DNA of 64,000 bases. Source: Neopusillimonas aromaticivorans. GTDB lineage: Bacteria > Pseudomonadota > Gammaproteobacteria > Burkholderiales > Burkholderiaceae_B. This document shows positions 44,496 through 54,734 of this stretch, piece by piece. A program made the translations under genes and the position numbers. A model generated the notes under the pieces. That model was not told the origin of the DNA, did not search any database, and saw only the letters and a program-made list of their open reading frames with translations. Position 1 is the first letter of the stretch, and each line of letters starts with the position of its first letter. The stretch covers positions 1 to 64,000 of the forward strand of contig NZ_CP128233.1 in assembly GCF_030344915.1 (NCBI RefSeq). The letters are read 5' to 3'.

Positions 44496-47400
44496 TTAGC
44501 CCAACCAAACGCGGGCGTTGCGGAACATACGTAACCAGGGACTGAATTCACCACCCGCATCGGCCTGCCCCCAACGCTCGGGCGACCACGACATCATGAC
44601 GTTACGGGTAACACGTTCAGGGTGCGGCATCATGATGGTGAAGCGGCCATCGGCCGTGGTCACGCCGGTCAGGCCTGCTGCACTGCCGTTGGGGTTGTAG
44701 GGATAGGTTTCGGTGGCACGACCCGTGTTGTCAACGTACCGCATGGCGGCCAATACCTGGCTTGCATCGCCTTGCGCGGCAAAATTGGCAAAGCCTTCAC
44801 CGTGTGCAACGGCAATCGGGGCTTGCATGCCGGCCATGCCTTTAAAGAACAAAGACGGTGACTCGGGGATTTCAACCATCGACAAGCGGGCTTCGTACTT
44901 TTCAGACTGGTTGCGAGTAAAGCGCGGCCAATGCTGCGCACCCGGAATCATGCTGGCCAGCGCGGCCATCATCTGGCAGCCGTTGCAGACGCCCAGCGCA
45001 AACGTATCAGCACGACCGAAGAAGGCCGCAAACTGGTCAGCCAGTTGTGTGTTGAAGCGAATCGTGCGTGCCCAGCCTTCACCGGCCCCCAGTACGTCAC
45101 CGTAGCTGAAACCGCCAACCGCCACCAGACCCTGCACGTCGTCCAGACGCACCCGGCCCGACAGCAAGTCGGTCATGTGAACGTCCCACGATTCGAAGCC
45201 GGCCTTGTCAAAGGCCCAGGCCATTTCCACCTGGCTGTTGCAGCCTTGTTCGCGCAAAATCGCCATACGCGGACGCGCGCCTTTGGCGATGAAGGGCGCG
45301 GCGATATCGTCTTGCGGATTGAACGCCACCTTGGGACTGAAACCAGGGTCTTCAGTGTTGGCCCAGACGTCGTATTCGGCCTGTGCACACGCGGGGTTGT
45401 CACGACGTGCCATGATGCGGCGGCTGACCTCGCTCCAGTGAGCGGCCAGTTCACGCCACGCGCGCTGGTAGACACATTTGCCATCTCGGAACACCTGAAT
45501 TTCATGCTGGGTATTCAACGAACCCACGACATGCGAATGGGCCGATAAGCCCTTTTCACGCAGGGCCTGCAACACGGCATTACGCTGGGCCAACGGCACC
45601 TGAATGACTGCACCGGCTTCTTCGTTGAACAGGGCCTTGAGCGTAATTTCGTCACGCTGCACAGCCATTTGCTCGGGGCGGATTTTATAGTCACCCCAAT
45701 CGGCAGCCACGGGATCAATGGTCAGCATGTCGAGATTAAGGGAGACACCCGTACGACCGGCAAACGCCATTTCGCAGACGGTGGCCAACAAACCGCCGTC
45801 GGAACGGTCGTGATACGCCAGGATATGGCCGGCATCGGCAAGCTCGCGGATCGCTTCAAAGAACGAACGTACCGCTGCAGCGTCTTCGACATCGGGAACG
45901 GCATCGCCGACCTGATTGAAGGCATGGGCAAGGATCGAACCGCCCATGCGCTGACGACCTTGTCCGAGATCGATCAGGATCAGGGCCGTGTCGCCCACAT
46001 CGGTGCGCAATTGGGGGTGAGGGTTTTGCGGACATCAGCCACCGGCGCAAAGCCCGTAACGATCAGGGAAACGGGCGAAATAACTTCACGGGATTCGCCA
46101 TTTTCAGACCAGTTGGTGCGCATCGACAACGAGTCTTTGCCCACCGGAATCGACAAATCAAGCTGCTGGCACCATTGGCTGACGGCCGATACGGTGTCAT
46201 ACAGCGCAGCGTCTTGACCGGGCACACCGCAGGCAGCCATCCAGTTGGCAGACAGTTTGATGTCTTTGAGCGAACGCACGTCGGCGGCCACCAGATTGGT
46301 CAGCGCTTCGGTGATGGCCATGCGACCCGAGGCCGCGGCGTCAATCATGGCCAACGGGGTGCGTTCACCCATGGCCATGACCTGCCCGCCGGTAGACTCG
46401 AAATCTGTCAGGGTAACCGCACAGTCGGCAACCGGCACCTGCCAGGGGCCAACCATCTGGTCACGACTGTTCAGGCCACCAACACTGCGGTCGCCGATGG
46501 TAATGAGAAAGGTTTTGTTGGCCACCGTGGGATGACGCAAAACGCGTTCGATGGCTTCGGGCAAGACAATAACGGGCAAATCGAGTGCTTGCGCAACACC
46601 ATCGATACGCTGCACATCGCGCGTCATGCGCGGTGGCTTGCCCAGGATGACGTCAATCGGCACATCGACCGGACGCGTTTCATCGGTTTTGGGGTGTGTT
46701 CCGTGACACCGGGCAAACCTTCGCCCAACGTAACGCGCAACTGACGCTCTTCGGTGGCGACACCGACCACCGCGTAGGGGCAACGTTCACGCGTGGCGAT
46801 AACATCGAAGCGCGGCAAATCTTGGGGCAAGATCGCCAACACATAGCGTTCCTGAGCCTCATTGCTCCAGATTTCAGCGGCGGACAAGCCCGACTCTTCC
46901 AGGTGAACCTGGGTCAATTCAAAAATGGCGCCCCTACCGGCATCGTTGACCAGTTCGGGGAAGGCGTTCGACAACCCGCCGGCACCGACGTCGTGGATGG
47001 CAATGATGGGGTTGTTGCTGCCCTGCTGCCAGCAGCGATCAATGACTTCCTGGGCCCGGCGTTCGATTTCCGGGTTACCGCGCTGCACCGAGTCAAAATC
47101 AAGTTCAGCGGTGTTGGTACCCACGCTCATGCTGGATGCAGCGCCCCCACCCATGCCGATGCGCATACCCGGACCACCCAGCTGAATCAGCAAAGCACCC
47201 GGCGGGATGGGGTCTTTTTGGGTCAGGCTGTCTTCGATGCTGCCCAAACCACCCGCGATCATGATGGGCTTGTGATAGCCCCAGCGCTTGCCGCCAGCCG
47301 TTTGCTCAAACGTACGGAAATAACCCGCCAGGTTCGGTCGGCCAAACTCGTTGTTGAAGGCGGCGCCACCCAATGGACCGTCGATCATGATGTCGAGCGG

Positions 47401-48540
47401 GCTGGCAATGCGGTCGGGCATGCCATGGGAATCGGTTTCCCAGGGCTCAGGCGCGTCATCGAAACGCAGATTCGACACCGTGAACCCCGTCAGACCCGCC
47501 TTGGGTTTGGAACCCCGCCCGGTCGCCCCCTCGTCACGGATCTCGCCCCCGTTGCCGGTTGACGCCCCCGGGAACGGCGCGATGGCCGTCGGGTGATTGT
47601 GGGTTTCCACCTTCATGAGGGTGTGAACCGTGGCCGGATGATGGCCATAGGCTGTCGCGCCTGGCTGTACATCGGTACCGAACTGACCGGCGTAAAACAG
47701 CGTGGCCGGACCGCCTGACATGATGGCAGCGTTGTCGGAATACGCCACCACCGTGCCCTGCGGCTGCGCAGCGTGTGTGGCACGGATCATGCCAAACAGG
47801 GTGTTGGACTGGGCTTCGCCGTTGATGACCCATTGGGCGTTGAAAATCTTGTGACGGCAATGCTCGCTGTTGGCTTGAGCGAACATCATCAGTTCAACAT
47901 CGGTAGGATTGCGCCCCAGGCCGGTGAACGACTGCTCAAGGTATTCGATTTCGTCTTCAGACAGCGCCAGGCCCAGTTGCTGGTTGGCCTGTTCAAGCGC
48001 GGCCCTGCCCTGACCGATGACGTCAATGGTCTGGATGGGCTTGCCCGGCAATGACGCAAACAGCGCCTGGCCGTCAAACCCGGCATCAACGACAGTTTCC
48101 GTCATGCGATCATGCAAACAGGCTGCGATCTGCGCCAGCTGGTCGGACGAGATGGACGCCGAACCCAGCAAGCCGCGCGACGGCTGGATGGTGTACCGAA
48201 TACCCCGCTCAATGCGGCGTACGCTGGCCAAACCACAGTTGTGCGCAATGTCGGTCGCTTTGCTGGCCCAGGGCGACACCGTGCCCAGCCGCGGGATGAC
48301 GCGCAACACCAACGTGTTTTTATCTTCTTTAAGCGAAGACGGGGCGCTGCCGTAATCAAGCAGTTGGCCCAACCGTTCGGCATCCGGGGCCAGGAACCCT
48401 TCTTCGACCCAGACAAAATGCTCGTAGCGACCCTGGATATCGGCGACGGGCAACTTCAGTTGGGAAAATTTCTGGAGCAAACGCTCACGACGAAAGGATG
48501 ACAAAACAGAGGAGCCAAGAAAATGCTGGATAGAGTTCAC
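44496..48540 (-). pseudogene. purL: FGAR amidotransferase PurL, two apparent one-base frameshifts
   Basis: The large single-chain formylglycinamidine ribonucleotide synthase of purine synthesis. It starts with GTG at 48540 (NSIQHFLGSSVLSSFRRERL). ATP-binding AIRS-like domains occupy the middle. The C-terminal glutaminase has Cys in FALGVCNGCQMMAALASM and the triad end MMPHPERV. Frame slips occur at G runs 46691-46694 (restoring HTPKTDETRPVDVPI) and 46013-46017 (restoring TLTPQLRTDVGDTAL). The two corrections give 1348 residues, the family length. Confidence 0.94.
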
Positions 48541-48658
48541 GGTGGGACGCGCTAAATGATGGGGAGACAATCCGTCATTTTAGCCGTTTAAACCGTGCCC
48601 GGGCCGGGCCAGGGAAACCCGTCTTCAAGAAGCGACACCACACGACTGCTGACAAACC

Positions 48659-49228
48659 TCAGGAAGCCGGGCCGGGCAACGGGTAGCTGACCTCGAGAAT
48701 GTCGAGTTCGTCAATGCCCGCAGGAGTGCGCAAGGTAATGGTATCGCCTTCGCGGGCCTTGATCAGTGCACGCGCGACAGGTGAAATCCAGCTGATTCTC
48801 CCTTGCAACGGTTCGGCCTCGTCCACGCCGACAATCGTGACCCGATGCTCTTCACCCGCTTTGTCGCAATAAACCACGGTGGCCCCGAAGAAGACCTGAT
48901 CGCGGTTGGGCTGCTGCGACGGGTCGACAACCTCGGCCTGTTCAAGGCGTTTGGTCAGGAAGCGCATGCGACGATCAATTTCACGCAAACGCTTTTTACC
49001 GTACAGATAATCACCGTTTTCAGAGCGATCACCGTTGGAAGCTGCCCAGGACACGACCTGAACCACTTCGGGACGCTCGACCGTCATCAAATGGGCCAAC
49101 TCGGCACGCAAACGCTCGTAACCCTGAACGGTCATGTAATTTTTGGTGCCCTGGGGCAAGGCCACCGCTTCAGGGCCCAGATCGTCATCATCGTCGTTGT
49201 CAGATTCTTTGGTAAACGCTTTGCTCAT
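48659..49228 (-). CDS. greB: GreB transcript cleavage factor
   Basis: 189 residues: an acidic N-terminal leader (MSKAFTKESDNDDDDDLG), the coiled-coil GreA/GreB N-terminal domain (YMTVQGYERLRAELAHLMTV … SNGDRSENGDYLYGKKRLRE, with the acidic tip residues in GDRSENGDY), and the FKBP-like C-terminal domain (GRISWISPVARALIKAREGD). It rescues backtracked RNA polymerase by stimulating transcript cleavage. The start at 49228 gives the conserved MSKAF. It is the last core gene before the second island. Confidence 0.93.
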   Translation of the reverse strand: MSKAFTKESDNDDDDDLGPEAVALPQGTKNYMTVQGYERLRAELAHLMTVERPEVVQVVSWAASNGDRSENGDYLYGKKRLREIDRRMRFLTKRLEQAEVVDPSQQPNRDQVFFGATVVYCDKAGEEHRVTIVGVDEAEPLQGRISWISPVARALIKAREGDTITLRTPAGIDELDILEVSYPLPGPAS

Positions 49229-50307
49229 GGGGTGACCGGTCAAAATTGCAATTAAGGGACAATGTTAGCGTAATCGTCAATTACGCCTGTATTAAATGCC
49301 TGGGGGTACCGGGGTAGACCTGCGCGGCGGTGGCTCTTTACGTGTCGGCGTGCAGGACCTGCTTTCACGGCACGTTGCTGTCCTGGGTAGTTCCGGCCAA
49401 GGAAAAAGTTGCTTCACCGCAGCGGTATTGCAACAAATAGTGCGCCTACCCGGTGCTCGTATTGTTATTTTTGATATCAATGGGGAGTACCCAGACGCTT
49501 TCGAATTGCCTGAGCTCCCGGAGGGAGCTGTAAAGCAAACGACTTTAGGTGGCACGGAATCGGACTCCTTCAAAATCCCGTACTACGCGCTGGGAAGGTT
49601 CGGTCTACATCGCTTATTAATACCCAGTGAGAAGACACAACGGCCTGCTTTATCGTTTGCGCTCGAACATCTTAACAAGGTGCAATGGTTCCCTTTGGAA
49701 AAAGGAGCGGGATTATCAAGCGACACTCGAGCATTCCTTTTTGATGACTGCCGCCAAGATGGTGCGAGGGAGGCAGCAAATCGGATTCAAACGATTAGGG
49801 CCGGTACGGCAACGCCTGTCACTCGATGGCCTCACATGGCAGCATTAGCGGCTCTAATTGCAGAGAGCCACGGAATACAGCCTGGCAGAAATGGACCTGA
49901 GCGTTCGAGCTTTCCATATTCGAATATTTCTCCTTTGGTCACGCGTATCCACAGGTTATCCGAAGACCCCATGTTTACAGACGTGGTTGACGTTGACGGA
50001 GGGGCAGGGATAGGAGACTCGTTGTCGTGGACTACCGAGTCCAGCAAGCTGGTGGAACGCATTTTCGGTGGTAAAGAAGTAGATTGGCGCGTGCATATCA
50101 TCAATTTACGCCATGTTTCCCACGATTTGACGCCGTTCATTTTAGGCTCACTGCTTGAGCTGTATGCATACGAGCTGTTTCACAGGGGGCAACGAGAAGC
50201 TTCGCCCACCTTACTGGTTCTCGAAGAGGCTCACCACTATATGAGACCGATTGGCTCTGGCGAAGATGCCAGCACGAACTCATTAGCGTACGAGCGACTT
50301 GCTAAGG

Positions 50308-51985
50308 AGTCGGCCCTGAACAATCCCCGTAACCCGCATAAACATTGAAGATTGGGGCAATTTCCGATACCCGGAACTCCCGGTTTGTTGTCCAATAGAG
50401 GCTATTTTCTGGGAGTTTTATTTCGATGTTTGCCTGCCCTGCCACCGATGATTTTTTCCGTTCTCGCATTGATCAGATGATTGACCTTCGTCATCCGTTG
50501 GCGGTGTTGTCCTCGCGCATGCCATGGCAAGAACTTGAGGCACGGGTGGCCCATCTGTTTGTTCGTAAAGCCCACACGGGGGTCGCGATGCCGGACCTGG
50601 ATTTGTTTGGCGAGAAGCCGCAGCGTCAGTCTTCGCGCAGCAACGCGGGTCGCCCACGTGTGCCGCTTCGGATCATGATTTCGCTGCTGTATCTGAAGCA
50701 TGCGTTCAACGAATCGGATGAGGGCGTGGTTGAGCGTTGGGGTGAAACCCCAACATGGCAGTTCTTTGCGGGTCAGGCGTATTTCGAACACCACCGTCCC
50801 TGCGACGCCACCACGCTGGTCAAGTTTCGCAAGCTGTTGGGCGAAGAAGGGGTTGAAGAGTTGCTGGCACAGACCATCAACGTGGCCGTCGAACTCAAGC
50901 TGATCAAGCCCCAGGAGTTGAGCCGCGTGATTGTGGACAGCACCGTGCAGGAGAAGGCAATTGCACATCCCACGGACAGCCGCCTGTTAGAGACCGCGCG
51001 GATCAAACTGGTGGATGCCGCCAAAGCGGTGGGCATTTCGCTCAAGCAAACCTTTGCCAAAGAAGGTGCACAACTGAGCCGCCAGGCGGGCCGTTATGCC
51101 CATGCCCGCCAGTTCAAACGCATGCGCCGGGCCATTAAACGTCAACGAACCATTGTGGGTCGCTTGTCGCGTGAGATGGATCGCAAGGCCAATGTGCTCG
51201 GTCAGGCGGTACGCGCCGCCCTGGATCAGGTCTTGAACAAGGCAAATCGTATCGCGGCCCAAAGCGCTCAGCGCAAGAGCGTCAAAGGCCAGCCCAAGCT
51301 GTACGCCTGGCACGCCCCGGAAGTCGACTGCATCAGCAAGGGTAAAGCGCGTCGGCCCTATGAGTTCGGTGTAAAGGTCGGGATTGCCAGCACGTTCAAG
51401 GGCAATTTGATCGTAGGCGCACGGGCGTTTCATCGTAATCCGTACGATGGGCATACGCTCAATGAGCAGCTTGAACAGGCCACGATTCTGATGCAAGACT
51501 GTGCGCCGGCACCCGACACGGTCTTTGTAGACCTGGGTTACCGGGGCGTGGATGCCGATAATCCGCAGATGCGCATTGTGCATCGGGGCAAACCCAAAAG
51601 GCTGACGGCGTTGGAACGAAAGCAACTGAAACGCCGTCAGGCCATTGAACCGATCATCGGTCATTTGAAAGCGGATCACCGGATGGATCGCTGCCACCTT
51701 AAGGGTGAAGACGGCGACAAGTTGCATGCCGTGTTGTGTGCGGCGGGTTACAACATCAAATGGTTGTTGCGCATGATTGCCAAGAAGGGGTAGCCTTCTT
51801 GCATGCGTTTTTTTGCGCCTGAAAAAAGGCAGCCTTCAGAACGCATTTTTGACGATATTGGCGTGGTTGGGGAATACCGACCGCTCAAATCGCCAGAGCA
51901 GTGTCATGAAACGTGCGCTGGTGACGGCATGACGCGGCGTGTTGAGCGGTCGTTTTCGGCCAAAATGAATAAATCAGGTTGGACT
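50308..51985 (+). mobile_element. IS5-family-like insertion sequence, copy B (in the herA-like gene)
   Basis: 1678 bp, the same element as 37209-38885 in the opposite orientation, flanked by AAGG at 50304-50307 and 51986-51989. Different target duplications prove independent insertions. It differs from copy A only by one base in a homopolymer near the 3' end (as far as I compared). Confidence 0.9.
50426..51793 (+). CDS. IS transposase (DDE, IS5-like), copy B
   Basis: 455 residues, identical to the product at 37400-38767, with the same catalytic segments (VIVDSTVQEKA, VFVDLGYRGVDADN, IEPIIGHLKADHR). The frame is intact, in the sense direction of the herA-like gene it disrupts. Confidence 0.9.
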   Translation: MFACPATDDFFRSRIDQMIDLRHPLAVLSSRMPWQELEARVAHLFVRKAHTGVAMPDLDLFGEKPQRQSSRSNAGRPRVPLRIMISLLYLKHAFNESDEGVVERWGETPTWQFFAGQAYFEHHRPCDATTLVKFRKLLGEEGVEELLAQTINVAVELKLIKPQELSRVIVDSTVQEKAIAHPTDSRLLETARIKLVDAAKAVGISLKQTFAKEGAQLSRQAGRYAHARQFKRMRRAIKRQRTIVGRLSREMDRKANVLGQAVRAALDQVLNKANRIAAQSAQRKSVKGQPKLYAWHAPEVDCISKGKARRPYEFGVKVGIASTFKGNLIVGARAFHRNPYDGHTLNEQLEQATILMQDCAPAPDTVFVDLGYRGVDADNPQMRIVHRGKPKRLTALERKQLKRRQAIEPIIGHLKADHRMDRCHLKGEDGDKLHAVLCAAGYNIKWLLRMIAKKG

Positions 51986-52387
51986 AAGGAGGGGCGGAAA
52001 TTTGGTTTGGCACTTTGGCTCAGTACACAACGTCCTTCAGAAATTTCACCTACTGTTCTTTCACAATGCAACAACTGGGTAACCTTCCGACTTACATCAG
52101 AAAAAGACCTCAACGCGGTGCAAACAGCAAGTGAATGGGCCGACCGTCGCGATATTAAACGTATTGCCGGGCTAGCCCGTCAAACGGCAGTTGTTTTCGG
52201 AGGAAGCATTTCGATGCCAACAATGCTTCGCGCACCGGATGCTTCACCGCGACCGCGTTCTGACGACGGAGCGTTTGCATCATGGGGCGTCTCTTGATAT
52301 GCCCCTTCTGGTTCGCAACAGTGACTTCGTCCACCAACTAGGATTTACGCCATAATTCTCGAAATCCAAACAGCCTTAATATTCTAA

Positions 52388-54655
52388 TCACACATTAAAT
52401 CCCGTCAAGGCTTTCACCCAATCCCATACTCCACCATTAAATATCGCGGAGCTTGCCGCCAGCACTGGTGCCAATATCCCCTTCCTTCCTACACGGCCAA
52501 CCCATTGGGAAAATCTCCAATTCAACAAAGACGGCCTCTGAGAGCAATACCAAGGGGAGATAAGGCAAGCAAGTGCGGCTGGCAGCAAAAATATACCGAG
52601 CACAACACCCCATTTTGCCCAATTATCACCGAGCCAAGAAGTCAATTCAATGCCATAAGCATAAAACAGAACACTGGCCACGCCTCCTATTACAAGGGGA
52701 ATCACCACGAACAACCAAATATATCTCTGTCTCTCCAAGCGACTCTCGATGTTAGCCAACGAAGTATTTTGATTATTAATGGCGTCCTGAAGTGACTTAA
52801 CATGCCCTTCGGCTAACTCTCGCGCAGCCTTTTCATGGGAAATCCTGCTCTCCATCTCCTCCTTGTGCGCATTAGCTTTCCTCAACGCTTCCTCCGCAGC
52901 ATTCCGTTCTTGTTCAGTCACCATGCGCTCAGCACGCTCGACTTCTAATTCCTGCTTCGAAGACAATGCTGTACTCTTGGCCGCCTCAAGCTGGGAAACG
53001 GTTTTTTTATGCTCCTCTAACAGCTCTTCCCGCACTAGCTCAAATACCTCATCGTTTGATGCGTCCGCCTCCTGAATACGCCCCCTTAGGACCTTATTCG
53101 CCAGAACCAATTTAATAGTTTGCTCAGGAAGGTCTTCTACGTTCTCAAATCTAGATATTGACTCAAGAACCTTAACAGTCGCCCGTTCATCCTCGGGGTC
53201 AAATGATTGAAAGAACAAAGGAAGTCGCAACGCATCAACAAGGCTGTCATCCAGTTCTTTATTTCTTGGCACCCAAAACTGAATAAGTTGCACCAAATTA
53301 CTTGGGTGAAGAACAACCGGAAGTCGGGAGGCATTCTCAAATCGCTTTTTTCTGTCAAAAGCCATTAATCTCCAATCAATGGAAACAGCCCAAAACTCAA
53401 CCTCAAAGGGTGCATCTAAATCTGATTTTCTCCGGTCTCGAACAGCGTGCCAGAGTACAGCATCATGCAACAGGGTCTCGTACCCCTTACGTTTATGTTC
53501 AGGAAGCTCAAGCTCCTCCCGGCTTAACTCATCTTGAACATCATCAATTACATCCTGACGTTGATTGTAAATTGCAGGATGGGCCTCGAGTACCGCGATA
53601 CCCTTTCCCTGTAGGATAGTCCGCAAATCGTCAATGTACGGCTGAAAGAATGTTTCAGCCGTCAGCCCCGGAATTCGCTTTGCCGCATCAAAAAATTTCT
53701 TAGCAACACTCGGCAATGGTTGCGTAACAGCTGCGCGAGCCATGGCTTTGGTAGTCCGGATACGAGATATCTTTTCCACCTGTCGTATTAATACACGCTT
53801 AGCCTCTTCTAACGTTCCCGGTAAAACATAAAATCTAATATCTAATTTATCGCGTACATTTCTAGCCATCTCGACCAAAGATAGTGCCGAGTCGTCCCCG
53901 GGATTGTCGTGTAATCCCAGCACTGAAAATATGAAATTCGTATCGAGGACAACCTTCATAGTACGAGACTTTCTGTCACGCTCTAATAAAGAAATCGTTT
54001 CCGAGTTCAGTTGTGATGCCTCAGCAAAGAAGTGGGCAGAAAGCAACCGAAGAATCTGGTTACGGCAATCACTATTGGTTGGTGCAAAAAAGCTTCCAGA
54101 ACATTGCGCAGCCCCTCTTTCTCCTCTTCACCATTAAACTTAGACAAAAAGGAAGCCAACCAATCGACATCCCTTTCTAAAGTCCCATCTGCTAGCAAAT
54201 GGTAAAGATTTGCTCCTGTCACATGTATGGCACTGTGTAATGCTCGACTAAATTCCTTCCACACCACTTCAGCATCTAAGCTCGGGCAATGCTGCTCACA
54301 AAATCTTAAAAACTGTTGATTACAAGATTCCTGCTCAGCCACTGCACTGGGCTCGAGCATCAGACAACTGCTGTCGAGCTTGCTCTGAAAGCTTATAGCA
54401 GCCGCCGGGCAGCGTAACCACTGAGCCTTGAGAAGACAGCATTGTTAGCTGGCTTACGAGAATATCGCCCGACAGACGGATTCCCAATTCGTGATGCAAC
54501 GCATCCTGGATTTGCTGCTGAGATAAGGAACTGTTACTTTGCCACAATACTCCCCGAACAACTTGCGATACCGCTTTTTTCCACCAACCTGACTCATTCA
54601 GTTCTACATGATGAATCAAGGAAACAATTTCTGGAGAAAGATTCTTCTTTGCCAT
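52388..54655 (-). pseudogene. HTH + PIN nuclease + coiled coil + membrane protein, probably one 755-residue gene
   Basis: Three frames on one strand: 54655-54335, 54360-54007 and 54046-52388. Removing an A at 54346 (GCACTGGG to GCCTGGG) joins the first two (…SDARAQAVAEQES…). Adding one base to the six-base run 54086-54091 joins the third (NVLEAFFAPTNSDCRNQIL). The product has a winged-helix-like N-terminus (about 1-100); a PIN-like domain from about residue 233 (KVVLDTNFIFSVLGLHDNP, then LLHDAVLWHAV and FWAVSIDWRLMAFDR, supplying the acidic triad); a long coiled coil (EEHKKTVSQL to IESRLERQ); and two C-terminal membrane helices (YIWLFVVIPLVIGGVASVLF, WGVVLGIFLLPAALACLI). Without the second correction the PIN protein would start at 53959. 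It resembles no named system I know; a defence role is inferred from location. Confidence 0.65.
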
Positions 54656-54734
54656 CTATTTATATAAATTTTGTTCTAGAGAATTTCCAACCCGAGTATC
54701 ACTCGTCGCATGGAAGAATATGACTTAGTGCCGT

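Larger units (their letters stand above)
49296..52297 (+). pseudogene. HerA-like DNA-translocase/ATPase, 5'-truncated and split by an IS
   Basis: A HerA/DUF87-type hexameric ATPase. Walker A AVLGSSGQGKSCF lies about residue 30, Walker B is LLVLEEAHHYMRP, and after the IS there is LALWLSTQRPSEISPTVLSQ with the sensor region. HerA proteins have an N-terminal HAS-barrel domain of about 100 residues; here the frame begins at its last strand (GGGSLRVGVQDLLSRHVAV), so the 5' end was lost at about 49290, next to greB. The IS (50308-51985) splits it within LAKE/EGRKFG with a 4-bp AAGG duplication. No nuclease or Sir2 partner is visible. Confidence 0.85.

Noticed and set aside
49296..52297. Described HerA-nuclease or HerA-Sir2 defence pair
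   Set aside because: No partner gene is present on this side, the ATPase lacks its N-terminal domain and is split by an IS. Only a remnant can be claimed.
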